A stretch of 64,000 nt of DNA, taken from NCBI RefSeq assembly GCF_016587355.1, contig NZ_BNJF01000004.1:1-64000 (forward strand), written 5' to 3'. Below are positions 43,639-52,076 of this stretch, piece by piece; positions within the stretch are counted from its first letter, which is position 1; each line of letters starts with the position of its first letter. This DNA is from Ktedonospora formicarum (GTDB lineage: Bacteria; Chloroflexota; Ktedonobacteria; Ktedonobacterales; Ktedonobacteraceae). The position numbers and the translations under genes were made by a program. The notes under the pieces were generated by a model, which saw only the letters and a list, made by a program, of their open reading frames with translations, searched no databases and was not told the origin of the DNA.

Positions 43639-46150
43639 ATTACCAGCGATGCAGGTCAGTAGACAAGAGGAATGGCAGATGCCGCTCTACCAAGAGCAGT
43701 ATGATCGAAGCCCTGCGTTGACTCCAGCCGAGCGAGAAGCACTGGCTGAAGTGGCAATTCTCCCACCATCATGCCATCGGTATGACCTCGTACGCAAGGT
43801 CCTCTCGGCTGAAGCACTGACTCGTCTCCTGCGACCACTTCAGGATGCGTATGATCTCAAGCAGTGCCATCCTGGGGGTCGCATTCCCTATCTTCGCCAC
43901 ATGTGCTTGCAGATGTCCCAGATGAATAAGTCTTTTTGGGCTTGGTCGAAGGAAGAGTGGCTCAATGGCGCCACAAGTGCGCATATTACTTACAAAAAAA
44001 CCGGGGTAGCAATTACGATGCGCGTGACTGCCTATCTCTTGTGTGGTCTGCTCATTATCGAAGATCGGTATTTTGCTGCCCATCTAGCACGTCTGGTCTT
44101 TGGAACCACGGAGGTAGCCAGGGAATACCAAAAGGTAGCTACTGTCATTTATGGTTCCGATGGCCTTGGGTATATGAGAAACAGAACGCGAGACAACCAA
44201 CTTCAAGCAACACTTGTACTTGCTATGCTCATTAATCGGAATCCCCATATTGAGGTGTTCACGACTGAGTGCCTGCAAGCTACTCAACAGCTACTGACGT
44301 ACTATGGTTATCAACAAGTCTTTCGTTGGATGATCCGTGCACTGGTCTACCTCAAGATTGTCGAAGAGACAGCCTTTGCAGATCTCTTCGGCAGTGTTGA
44401 AGAAGCTTCTGCCTGGTGGGAGTACACAAAGCTAGATGTCGATCCTACCTGGTTAGCCTGGGTGCAAGCCTATATCACTCAGACGGTGAGAGGAGATGAG
44501 CATTACCGAAAAGGTGAATTCCATCATCTGCTCCTCGCCGGACGCTGGCTCAAAAGATATCATCCAGAGATTGTCGAGCCTGCCCAATGGAATGAACCTA
44601 TCGGATACGAATATGTCACCTGGGTCTGTCAGGCGAAAAGGACTGAACTCGTGTTAGAGTCGCCTCGTATCCCTCGTGATACATCCCAAGCTCAGGTGCC
44701 ATTGCAGGCAAAAACAATTAATGATCGCATTGGTTCCGTTAGGCGCTTCTTCCTTGCACTCCAAAGACGACCCTATCAAGTAAGTGGGTACACAGCACAA
44801 CGGTTGGTACTTCCTTGGGACCCACTTGAGGTATTGGGCACACCAGAAAACATCAAAAGGCAGATCGGTCCCAATCCACGCACGCTTGATCCTGCCTGGT
44901 GGCAGAAATTAACCTGGGCAGCAGCAACATTAAGCGCACAAGACCTCTCTGCTTACGGCGGTATTATGTATCCGTTGGCCTTCTACAGGGCAGTAGCTCT
45001 TGTGTGGGTGACTGGGGCCAGACGTGCTGATGAAATCAGGCGCTTAAAGATTGGGTGCGTGAGCCGAGAATGGGCACCAGAGATGCGTGATGAGGATGGC
45101 AACCAGGTAGAGCCAGAGGAACATTTCGCGTATTTACGGATTCCCGTCAATAAGAAGCGAGGTGAGTTCTGGATCCCCATACCGACGTACACGGCTGACG
45201 CCATTGAGATGTGGGAACAACTCCGCCCGAAGTTGCAGGGTCCACAGATCGACAGCAAGGAGCATAAACCCACCGAGTATCTCTTCATGATGCGCAATCA
45301 GCTCATGGGAAAGAAATTTCTGAACGATTCAATCATCCCGCTGCTGTGCCAGATCTCAAAGTTGGTCGACGAAGATGACGTTCCGTTGCGTGATGCTGTC
45401 GGCAAAATTACATCTCATCGCGCCAGGTCCACGCTAGCCACCTGGCTGCGCAGTAACGGACTCTCACTTCCCTACATCGCGAAACTGCTGGGATACACGG
45501 ATCTCAAATCGCTCCCCTGGTACATGCGTGAAGACAAACATCGATTTGCGCGTGAGGTGCGCAAGCACAATCCACTGAACCGGATGGTGACCGCGATTCT
45601 GGACACAGAGGCCATCAAACGAGGGGCGGGCAAACCGGCGGTATTCTACTATCTGGGCACTGGGGAGGATGGCCGTCCCACTTTGTGTGCGAGTCCTGAC
45701 TACAGTACCTGTGTCCACCAGATGCAATGCAGGAAATGCGAAATGTTTGTCGAAGCCGAGCAAGCCGAAGTCATTGAGCGTCGTCCAGGCACATTAATCA
45801 TTGAGGTCCATATCCCCACTCCTCCTCTGGTCGAAGAAAACCTCAACCAGGAAGGAGTGGGTGAGGAAATTACGAAGTGCCTTCCCGCCCCAGAAGTGCC
45901 TACCCCAGCCTATCATTTCAACAAAAACGTGCCTCCTCGCAGCAGTGATGCTGACCTGCAGCAGATGAAGCAAGATCTGGAAGCATTGACCGCCGAATGG
46001 GCGGAAAAAGCCGGAAAATTTGACCTGCGCAGTGTCGCTATGAAGTCCCTCAAGAAGCGTATGGCAGCTCTGGCCGCAAAGATTGAGGAGCGGGAGAGCA
46101 AACTGCCGGTGCCAGTCGACAGCTCACTCAGCACTGACCAGAATAGCTGA
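43631..46150 (+). CDS. Large tyrosine recombinase, Tn554 TnpB-like
   Basis: 839 residues from the ATG at 43631, which overlaps the previous stop by 8 bases. A long N-terminal helical region (about 1-400) comes first. The catalytic domain has Arg near 462 (VWVTGARRADEIRRLKIGC), Lys in IPVNKKRGEFWIPIP, H-x2-R near 595 (ITSHRARSTLATWLRSNGLS) and a Tyr near 630 (LKSLPWYMREDKH). A Cys cluster follows near 690-705 (CASPDYSTCVHQMQCRKCEM), resembling a zinc-binding site, then a coiled-coil tail (ADLQQMKQDLEALTAEWAEK). It is longer than the 630-residue TnpB of Tn554, mainly through this tail. It probably forms a heteromeric recombinase with the upstream protein. Confidence 0.87.
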   Translation: MGKLPAMQVSRQEEWQMPLYQEQYDRSPALTPAEREALAEVAILPPSCHRYDLVRKVLSAEALTRLLRPLQDAYDLKQCHPGGRIPYLRHMCLQMSQMNKSFWAWSKEEWLNGATSAHITYKKTGVAITMRVTAYLLCGLLIIEDRYFAAHLARLVFGTTEVAREYQKVATVIYGSDGLGYMRNRTRDNQLQATLVLAMLINRNPHIEVFTTECLQATQQLLTYYGYQQVFRWMIRALVYLKIVEETAFADLFGSVEEASAWWEYTKLDVDPTWLAWVQAYITQTVRGDEHYRKGEFHHLLLAGRWLKRYHPEIVEPAQWNEPIGYEYVTWVCQAKRTELVLESPRIPRDTSQAQVPLQAKTINDRIGSVRRFFLALQRRPYQVSGYTAQRLVLPWDPLEVLGTPENIKRQIGPNPRTLDPAWWQKLTWAAATLSAQDLSAYGGIMYPLAFYRAVALVWVTGARRADEIRRLKIGCVSREWAPEMRDEDGNQVEPEEHFAYLRIPVNKKRGEFWIPIPTYTADAIEMWEQLRPKLQGPQIDSKEHKPTEYLFMMRNQLMGKKFLNDSIIPLLCQISKLVDEDDVPLRDAVGKITSHRARSTLATWLRSNGLSLPYIAKLLGYTDLKSLPWYMREDKHRFAREVRKHNPLNRMVTAILDTEAIKRGAGKPAVFYYLGTGEDGRPTLCASPDYSTCVHQMQCRKCEMFVEAEQAEVIERRPGTLIIEVHIPTPPLVEENLNQEGVGEEITKCLPAPEVPTPAYHFNKNVPPRSSDADLQQMKQDLEALTAEWAEKAGKFDLRSVAMKSLKKRMAALAAKIEERESKLPVPVDSSLSTDQNS

Positions 46151-46174
46151 TCTACTTTGACCAGAATCCGATAG

Positions 46175-46186
46175 CGTAACGTTACG
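46175..46186. repeat. CGTAAC/GTTACG palindrome, copy 1
   Basis: CGTAACGTTACG, 24 bases after the recombinase stop. Related palindromes lie at 48286-48309 (spaced) and 48841-48859. Confidence 0.55.
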
Positions 46187-46313
46187 GTTGGATAGGGGTG
46201 CGCCAAGAATTTTTGCAACCGGTGAGCACACAAGCATGGCAGGAAAAGAGTCGGCCAACATCTTCCCCTTGCCTCGCCGGAGTCATGCAACAAACCACTG
46301 CCACAAGCAGTGT

Positions 46314-46382
46314 AGAGGTATGACAAAGATCCTGGAGAATATGCGCAAGAGGCATATTCTCCAGGATCTTTGTCATACCTCT
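46314..46382. terminator. 31-bp perfect hairpin between convergent genes
   Basis: A stem from 46314-46344 pairs exactly with 46352-46382 around the 7-base loop GCAAGAG. It lies between the recombinase gene (+) and the tetR-type gene (-), so it may end both transcripts. The stem is unusually long for a terminator and there is no T run. It is the main feature of the gene-free stretch 46151-46520. Confidence 0.65.
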
Positions 46383-46520
46383 TGTTGGAGAACAGAGCGT
46401 ATCGCACTCGTGATGAGTGTGGTGCCACCGGCGCACTATTCTCCCATCTTGCTGCCTGAGATTTGCTCTCACGGGATCTTTCCAAACTGCTCAGGCAGAT
46501 ACATTTTTCGCTCGCCTCGT

Positions 46521-47162
46521 TTAATGGTTACCTGAGAGAGAACCCAAGCCGTTGTAGAGCATCTGCACGCACCGGTGTATAAAATGCTCAACACTTTCAG
46601 GATCGTCGGTATAGGGGCTCGTCTGTTTCTCAATAATGAGGATAGCGATACCGTGAAGTAACGACCAGAGTACAGCTCCCAATTCGCCTATGTCCCCCTT
46701 GACGATGGTATTGGTCTCTTGTCCATGCTTGATAGCTCTCATAAACATTTTGAGTACGTCATGGGTTGAGGCAATGAGCGTCGGATAGAGGTTGCGGTCA
46801 ATAGCCAAACCACTAAACATCTCACGCATCAACCAAGGATTCTCTTGAGCGAAGGAAACATACGCTCGCGCGAGAGCTTGCAACTGGCCAAGGGTGTCAG
46901 CAGAGGCCTCTTCAAGCGCATTCTGGATACGCTTCGCCAGTCGATGAAAGCCCTCTTCGGTAATGCTAGCGATCAACGCCTGCTTATCCGCGAAGTGGCT
47001 ATAAGGGGCGGCTTGGCTGACTCCGACTCTGCGAGCGACTTTACGCAGATCGAGAGCAGCCGCCCCCCCCTCTGAAAGAAGCTCCAAACCGGCTTGAATT
47101 AAGGCATTGCGTAAGTTGCCATGATGATAGCGTTGCGGCTTGTGATGATCCGCATTGGGCAT
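46521..47162 (-). CDS. TetR-family regulator of the adjacent membrane gene
   Basis: 213 residues from the ATG at 47162, chosen because AGGAGAAAGGACTT precedes it directly; a start 11 codons earlier is less likely. Helix-turn-helix: HGNLRNALIQAGLELLSEGG, ALDLRKVARRVGVSQAAPYS, HFADKQALIASITEEGF. The ligand domain follows (LARAYVSFAQENPWLMREMF, LGAVLWSLLHGIAILIIEKQ), of the type with a TetR_C_33-like tail. It is divergent from a membrane-protein gene, with two matched operators between them, so it very likely represses that gene and itself. Confidence 0.88.
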   Translation of the reverse strand: MPNADHHKPQRYHHGNLRNALIQAGLELLSEGGAAALDLRKVARRVGVSQAAPYSHFADKQALIASITEEGFHRLAKRIQNALEEASADTLGQLQALARAYVSFAQENPWLMREMFSGLAIDRNLYPTLIASTHDVLKMFMRAIKHGQETNTIVKGDIGELGAVLWSLLHGIAILIIEKQTSPYTDDPESVEHFIHRCVQMLYNGLGSLSGNH

Positions 47163-47206
47163 AAGTCCTTTCTCCTGACCAGAATAGTTGCTCATCCTAC
47201 GAGCAT

Positions 47207-47255
47207 ATCTTGACAGTGTTAAGATCTTCGCCTATAATCTTAACGACGTTAAGAT
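47207..47255 (+). promoter_or_regulatory. Consensus promoter overlapped by two TetR operators
   Basis: TTGACA (47210-47215), 17 bases, TATAAT (47233-47238): a perfect housekeeping promoter. Two 19-bp operators cover it: ATCTTGACAGTGTTAAGAT (47207-47225) on the -35 and ATCTTAACGACGTTAAGAT (47237-47255, perfect palindrome) at the -10. Their 30-bp centre spacing puts them on one DNA face (about three turns). Confidence 0.88.
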
Positions 47256-47324
47256 ATCACGATCTGAGTGAACTTGCAAGACACTGCATGGACACATAGA
47301 CGAAAACGAAGGAATACTGACAAA

Positions 47325-48107
47325 ATGCTTCAAAAAAACCGCCTGCAATTTCTCTTCTCTATGAAGGAAAACCTGGCTGTCCTATTGCCGATAGAAAAGG
47401 CCGAAGGCCTTGAGTTCCCTGGACGATGGCTTGGAGGAAGTACCATGATCCTGGGCCCCCTCTTACTGCTCATAGGGGTTGTTCTCCGGCTGCCCTTCTC
47501 CTTCTTCTTTCCCGCGCAGCTTGCAGCCTTTGAAAACTATCCGACACTGATGTTTGTCTCTTACAGTGCTTTCGCCGCAGGGAATGTCCTTCTGTGGCCT
47601 GCCATTTTTTTGCTTGCGAGGCGTATTGGAACCACAAGACCAGGTTGGGCGCTGTTTGGTGGTGCTTTTGTGATCTTCGGACTTTTTGCTCGCACATTTC
47701 ATGCTGGTGCGGACCATCTTGCCTTCCAATTAGTCCATGTCCAGAATCTAGAGCTTGCGACGAAGGCGGTTGCTGATTCCTACGGAACCTATCACATTTT
47801 CCATGCCGCCTCACCTGCCATTATCCTGGGCTGGGTGGTACTTGCAATTGGCGCATATAGCTCTAGGACGATGGGGTGGTTTCGCTCCGTTGCATTGGGA
47901 CTCACGGCAACACTTCCTCTTGGCATCCTCAAAGGTACCACGCCTTTCTCTGTCGTTGCCACTCTTGGGCTCTGTGTTGCTCTCATACCACAGGGTGTCC
48001 AGATACTGTGCGCAGGTCCCAGACCGCAGGTTCGAGTCATCATCCGCTGGCTTCTTTTTCTCATCGGGCTTGCCATCACATTCTTCCTTATCGGCGAAGC
48101 GGGATAA
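47325..48107 (+). CDS. Integral membrane protein, TetR-controlled cargo
   Basis: 260 residues from the ATG at 47325, after GAAGGAA. About seven hydrophobic helices: MILGPLLLLIGVVLRLPFSF, MFVSYSAFAAGNVLLWPAIF, LFGGAFVIFGLFARTFHAGA, AIILGWVVLAIGAYSS, TLPLGILKGTTPFSVVATLG and RWLLFLIGLAITFFLIGEA. It has an HAGADHLAFQLVH segment with two His in a helix that could bind metal or heme. I recognise no transporter motif. The strong regulated promoter suggests a substrate-induced transport or resistance function. Confidence 0.75.
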   Translation: MLQKNRLQFLFSMKENLAVLLPIEKAEGLEFPGRWLGGSTMILGPLLLLIGVVLRLPFSFFFPAQLAAFENYPTLMFVSYSAFAAGNVLLWPAIFLLARRIGTTRPGWALFGGAFVIFGLFARTFHAGADHLAFQLVHVQNLELATKAVADSYGTYHIFHAASPAIILGWVVLAIGAYSSRTMGWFRSVALGLTATLPLGILKGTTPFSVVATLGLCVALIPQGVQILCAGPRPQVRVIIRWLLFLIGLAITFFLIGEAG

Positions 48108-48143
48108 TTACCAGTCATACCTTTGGCCTCTCGATGTGAAACT

Positions 48144-48177
48144 GACAAGAAGAAGAGGTTCACCTTCTCTTCTTGTC
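48144..48177 (+). terminator. Terminator after the membrane gene
   Basis: GACAAGAAGA and TCTTCTTGTC form a 10-bp stem with TTTC after it, 37 bases past the stop at 48107. Confidence 0.6.
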
Positions 48178-48333
48178 TTTCTGATAGCGTTGTTCTCTCC
48201 CATCGTCTCATCTCTCCATTGCCCTTGATGAGCTCGACGCAAAAAAACTTGCCGCACCCGTTGGATAGTTGGATACGCGCGTTATCCGTAACATGCTTAG
48301 CGGTTACGATTAGCGGACAGGAGATGGCTCGCT

Positions 48334-48834
48334 ATGGGGACGTGCAAAAAGTGTGGGGCTCAACTCACCGGTCGAGCGAACCAACAGTTCTGCGACAACA
48401 AGAACAAGTGCAAGATGGCCTACTGGCGTGAGCAGCACAAGCAGGACCAGACGCAAGGTGCTACGCTCACAGAAACGCTTTCCGAACTGGCCGATCTCCG
48501 CGCAAAGGAAGAGGACCAGAAGCGCATCATCCAAGAGCAAGCGCAGCGCTTAGAGGAGCAAGAGCAGGAACTGTTTCAGATCAGAAGAAAGCTCGATGTG
48601 GACCGATGGTACCACAAAGACACGCAGGTCAGAGGCTTCAAAGGCTGGCTGAGGAAACAATCACAGCAGGTCAGAGGGGATCTGGGTCAACGCATCCTGG
48701 CTGATGACCTCTTGTTGTTACGCGGGAGCCGCGCAGGATATGAGTCAAGAATGCGCAGCCAGCACTATTCACAAGAGGATCTGCAGGAGTTTGCCCATCT
48801 CTGGAAACTGATGCTGCTTGATGGATACTCGTGA
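48334..48834 (+). CDS. Zinc-ribbon coiled-coil protein at the element's right end
   Basis: A 166-residue protein. Residues 4-27 form a Cys ribbon (CKKCGAQLTGRANQQFCDNK, NKCK) of the type found in small DNA-binding or recombinase-accessory proteins. Residues 45-95 are a predicted coiled coil (LTETLSELADLRAKEEDQKR, LEEQEQELFQIRRKL), then a basic helical tail. The spaced and perfect CCGTAAC palindromes lie on both sides of the gene. Its position by the right end suggests a role like Tn554 TnpC, which affects transposition frequency and orientation, but there is no direct similarity I can claim. Confidence 0.55.
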   Translation: MGTCKKCGAQLTGRANQQFCDNKNKCKMAYWREQHKQDQTQGATLTETLSELADLRAKEEDQKRIIQEQAQRLEEQEQELFQIRRKLDVDRWYHKDTQVRGFKGWLRKQSQQVRGDLGQRILADDLLLLRGSRAGYESRMRSQHYSQEDLQEFAHLWKLMLLDGYS

Positions 48835-48840
48835 GGCTCC

Positions 48841-48859
48841 ATCCGTAACGGTTACGGAT
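48841..48859. repeat. Perfect 19-bp palindrome near the right end
   Basis: ATCCGTAACGGTTACGGAT, 88 bases inside the right terminal repeat. The same CGTAAC/GTTACG core occurs at 46175 and in spaced form at 48286-48309 (CCGTAAC ... GGTTACG). Confidence 0.65.
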
Positions 48860-48928
48860 AACTTCGTGGTTCACTGGCGTCAGCTGCACGGTGTACCCTT
48901 TCAGCATGCTAAGCTAAACAATGAGACT

Positions 48929-48947
48929 GGAAAGTAATCCCACATAA
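48929..48947 (-). repeat. Right terminal inverted repeat of the element
   Basis: GGAAAGTAATCCCACATAA; its complement matches the left end at 16 of 19 positions. The host sequence TTCTGAG resumes at 48948. Confidence 0.75.
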
Positions 48948-50810
48948 TTCTGAGCGGCTCGACCGCATGGCCGCCCCTCGCACAATCATATCGCCCGAAT
49001 AGGTCAACAAAGCATAATTCTTGATCGCATACGAGAGCATCGCGGCATAGCGCGCTTCATATTCCAGCTTCACCCCATCAGGTAACGTCGCGGCCACCTC
49101 ATTGACCAAGGTCCGTTCTTGCGCTTCCCCCCATTCACGGGGAACCGCAAAGTATACCCCATCGGTATCCGCTTCAATCGGCACCATGCCTCGCTCTCGC
49201 AAGATTCCAAGAATCCCATCAAGGAGAGCTCTGCCTCGCTTGGTGATCTCATTTGCCGCTTCCAGGTCCGCAAAGAGCGCCATCGAGGTGGCACCCAGAT
49301 ACCCGTACGCAGCATTAATGACCGTTTTCATAGCAGCCTGCGTGCCATCATGCTGATTGGCTTCCATTGAACCAGAAGGGGCTTCTCGCGCTGCTCGTTT
49401 GTGGGCAAGGCGTAGCTCTGTTAAGCGATCCATAAAATGCAAAAACGCCCCCAGGCGATCGCACTTGGGTCCAATTCGAAAAGCGCGAATCAGCGAGGGA
49501 TACAGCGAGGCCACATCTGCTTTGACGACATGCTCCGCCACACCTTCTGCCAACAAATATGAGGCACCACCTTGATGCTGTCCATAACGTTCCTCCTGCC
49601 CGGATGTGTAGGGCGGCAAGGCGGCCTCTGCTCGCAGGTATGCCCGAACCAACATCGGTTCAAGAATGCCCATGGCAGGACCGGCTGAGGCTACTCGCTC
49701 ATAGCGACGAGGAGCCATTGCGGCAAGGGCAAAGGCAGCCCCCATCAGGCGACGTGAGAGCCCATCTACCTCACGCACGTCATCAAGCGCATATCGGCGT
49801 ACCAGATCTGGATGGTGTTGATAGGTCTCGTAGATCTTGCTCCCTTCAAGGTACACACGTTCTGGAGCGGCTATGCCAAAGTAGCGGGCAACTTCCTTGA
49901 GACGATACGACGGCAAAGAGCGCGCAACGAAATCATACCGAAAAACAGCATCCAGAGTATCGATCAGCTCTCGTCCGGCAATGCTATAGCGCTTGCGTTT
50001 CCTGCGATGAGGTCCTGCTTCCTCAAATGATTCCAGTGGTAGCGGAGCTCCATCTCGTCCAAGCAGCAACGGGACATGAAGAGCCTGAGCTCGGGCCTCA
50101 AGAAAGGGAAGATCAAAACCAAACAGATTATGATTCTCAATCACATCAGGATCCAGGTGGCGAATTAAAGTGCACAGCTCGGTAATGAGGGTAGGCTCCT
50201 CTTGAGGGGTGGCTGCTTCTAAAATTTGTTCATGCCCCCGATTGTCTCGGATCGCCACCAGAAAAATGCGACCCTGTGAAGGGTCAAGTGAGGTCGTTTC
50301 CAGATCAAATTGCAAGCGGTGCAGATCATCATACGCCATTCCCCGAAAGAAGACACGGCCAGTCTGCATCAGATACTGTTCCACAGAGCCAACGCGATAA
50401 TAGTCCTCCCACAAGGATCCTAGCGAGGTGACCTGCCGTCCCAGGCGTTGTGAGGCTCCCGCAAGCAGCATCCGTTCAAGTATTCGACCATCACGAGCTG
50501 ACAGCAGATACTGAAATGAGCCTACAGAGCCGTCCAATATGCGATAACTGATTGGAGAGTGATCCATGTCCCAGGAAAGCGTCGTTGGAGGCTGCGAGTG
50601 AAGCATGGGGAGATCCTCTAACGTTCGTGCAAAGAGCCAGGAACGAAACGATGCTTGGGTACAGATCACCTGCTCATCTTGTCGTTGCCAGATAAGCGCT
50701 TTCCCTGTTCGGGTTGCCCAGATGGAGACAATGCCAGGCGTCGGATCCCAGCCAAAGAGCATCTCATCATGTTGATGGGCAGGAACACTCACGTTGGAAT
50801 CAGTAGTCAC
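48948..50810 (-). pseudogene. Family B DNA polymerase, N-terminal and catalytic part, split by insertion
   Basis: About 620 residues of an archaeal/viral-type polymerase. The 3'-5' exonuclease is near residue 169 (LQFDLETTSLDPSQG, Exo I) and LDPDVIENHNLFGFDLPFLE (Exo II). Polymerase motif A is near 428 (VKADVASLYPSLIR), motif B AAMKTVINAAYGYLGA, and motif C near 550 (EADTDGVYFAV). It stops being polymerase after RSSRSE at 48948; the ribosome then reads 13 foreign codons into the mobile element and stops at 48909. The thumb and C-terminus lie 8.8 kb away at 39540-40144. Such polymerases are secondary enzymes in Chloroflexota, so loss is tolerable. Confidence 0.92.
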
Positions 50811-51094
50811 TCATTCTTCCTTTCGCATCAGACCGTTTTTCTCTATGAACATGTTACATACAAGCCATATACTGTTCATGATACTGGTGAAAGAGGTAAA
50901 ATTCCATCCTGATTGAGGACATCACACAGATATGAACGTATGCAAGGAGAAGAGCAAGAATGCATCGTGCTGGCTTCGAAAAAAAGAGCGCTTCCCTGGC
51001 GAGCTTACCTCCGCGTCATTTCTGCCTGAGTATGCACCTAGATTGTTGACAACAAACCAGGCATTGCGATTTGTATGAAGATGTAGAAAAGAAA
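50811..51094. other. Promoter region of the split polymerase
   Basis: About 280 bases between the polymerase start and the terminator of the leftward peptide genes. No gene seen. Confidence 0.45.
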
Positions 51095-51126
51095 AGCGGT
51101 AATGCTCTGCGACGAGCATTACCGCT
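51095..51126 (-). terminator. Strong terminator after the four peptide genes
   Basis: AGCGGTAATGCTC and GAGCATTACCGCT form a 13-bp perfect stem around a 6-base loop. In the leftward direction it is followed by TTTTCTTTTC, 32 bases past the last peptide gene's stop. Confidence 0.85.
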
Positions 51127-51157
51127 CTTTCTAGAGATGGTATTTCTCACACCTGAC

Positions 51158-51331
51158 CTAACCATGTGGATAAATGGCATTCGGTGTAGCTCCACTGCCA
51201 GCAGCGGCCATGTATCCCATATCAGTATGGGCAATGATGCTATAGGAAACAAGACAGATAATAAAGAACATGAGTAGAGCGAGCGGAATCAGAGCAATCA
51301 TCCGATTTTTGTGCAACGCGATGACATTCAC
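51158..51331 (-). CDS. YPHG-tail membrane peptide A (57 residues)
   Basis: Too short for routine calling. A GTG start at 51331 follows AAAGGATGG. It has a basic N-terminus (NVIALHKNR), one hydrophobic helix (MIALIPLALLMFFIICLVS), a short outer part and the exact ending GATPNAIYPHG. The Tyr-Pro-His-Gly ending is shared with the three genes upstream, which is why I call this frame real. By charge rule the N-terminus would stay inside and the tail outside. Last gene before the terminator. No known family. Confidence 0.7.
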   Translation of the reverse strand: MNVIALHKNRMIALIPLALLMFFIICLVSYSIIAHTDMGYMAAAGSGATPNAIYPHG

Positions 51332-51375
51332 GAGCAACCCATCCTTTCAAGGGCCCAAATGTGGCTTGTCCTCTG

Positions 51376-51597
51376 TCAGGTACGAGGATATATTACATGA
51401 GGTCCATACGCCACACTCATGCCAGGGGCAACAGAAGGATTTATTCCATGAGGATATATGGCATTAGGATGCCCGAGGCTAAATACAAACCATCCTTCCA
51501 AAGAAGCACTGAAGACAAGGATTCCAGCAAGAACGAGGATAAGCAGAACGAATAAAGCAAAGAGAATGATACCCTGTTTCCGTACAGCAAGTTGCAT
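51376..51597 (-). CDS. YPHG-tail membrane peptide B (73 residues)
   Basis: The ATG at 51597 is preceded by GGAAGGGAG. Layout: basic start (MQLAVRKQG), one hydrophobic helix (IILFALFVLLILVLAGILVF), then an outer tail with SLGHPNAIYPHGINPSV and the ending YGPHVIYPRT. The phrase PNAIYPHG is identical to that of peptide A. It lies 44 bases upstream of A. The tail is rich in Pro, Tyr, His and Gly and lacks Cys. No known domain. Confidence 0.75.
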   Translation of the reverse strand: MQLAVRKQGIILFALFVLLILVLAGILVFSASLEGWFVFSLGHPNAIYPHGINPSVAPGMSVAYGPHVIYPRT

Positions 51598-51633
51598 CCT
51601 ATACTCCCTTCCTGATGAGCTAGCAAAGAAACC

Positions 51634-51891
51634 TTAAGAATGGGGATAGAAAACACTCGGTACGCTCAACGGATAGATCATTCCATGCGGGTAGATAACA
51701 CTCGGCCCACCATGCGGATAAATCATCGTCCGGGGATAAACAACGCTGGGCTGCAAATCACTTAGGGCTCTGAAAAGATGCTCCATAGGCAACGTTGTGA
51801 CTGCCCAGAAGAGGCCGAGTAAAACAACGCAGAGAAGCAGCAAGAGAACGAGAAGGGTTCCTATTCCTATCTGATTCAATGATAGGCGCAT
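51634..51891 (-). CDS. YPHG-tail membrane peptide C (85 residues)
   Basis: AAAGGAGGTTATT before the ATG at 51891 is the best ribosome site of the set. A short basic start is followed by one helix (IGTLLVLLLLLCVVLLGLFW) and a tail holding five related units: SVVYPRTM, IYPHGG, PSVIYPHGM, IYPLSV and PSVFYPHS at the end. The consensus is [PS]-S-V-[VIF]-Y-P-H-G. The regular repetition of a tetrapeptide suggests a ligand-binding or structural tail, or several copies of a released peptide. Confidence 0.78.
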   Translation of the reverse strand: MRLSLNQIGIGTLLVLLLLLCVVLLGLFWAVTTLPMEHLFRALSDLQPSVVYPRTMIYPHGGPSVIYPHGMIYPLSVPSVFYPHS

Positions 51892-52076
51892 AATAACCTC
51901 CTTTCGTATTTTTTCGGCTTCATGTCTACTCTACTTGAGACATGAAGCCGAAAGAACGCAACAGCAACAGAAAGTATAGCCATAAAAAACCTTAATCATA
52001 GTGGGACATTGCATGACCTCTTTTCCTTGGATTCGTTGTAAAACGCATGTATGAACATAAAGAAATCAGGATGTCT

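Larger units (their letters stand above)
40145..48947. mobile_element. Tn554-like tyrosine-recombinase transposon inserted in polB
   Basis: The polymerase gene breaks after a Glu codon (GAA, 48948-48950) and resumes with a Pro codon (CCC, 40142-40144) in the same orientation. Removing 40145-48947 restores E-P-Y-G-E-R. Ends are imperfect 19-bp inverted repeats (16/19 identical). The duplication at the target is 2 bp (TT) at most, as expected for tyrosine recombinases rather than DDE enzymes. It carries two overlapping tyrosine recombinase genes, a zinc-ribbon/coiled-coil protein, a TetR-controlled membrane protein and an inverted-repeat-bounded phosphotransferase module. Tn554 has the same tnpA-tnpB-tnpC logic. 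Confidence 0.8.
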
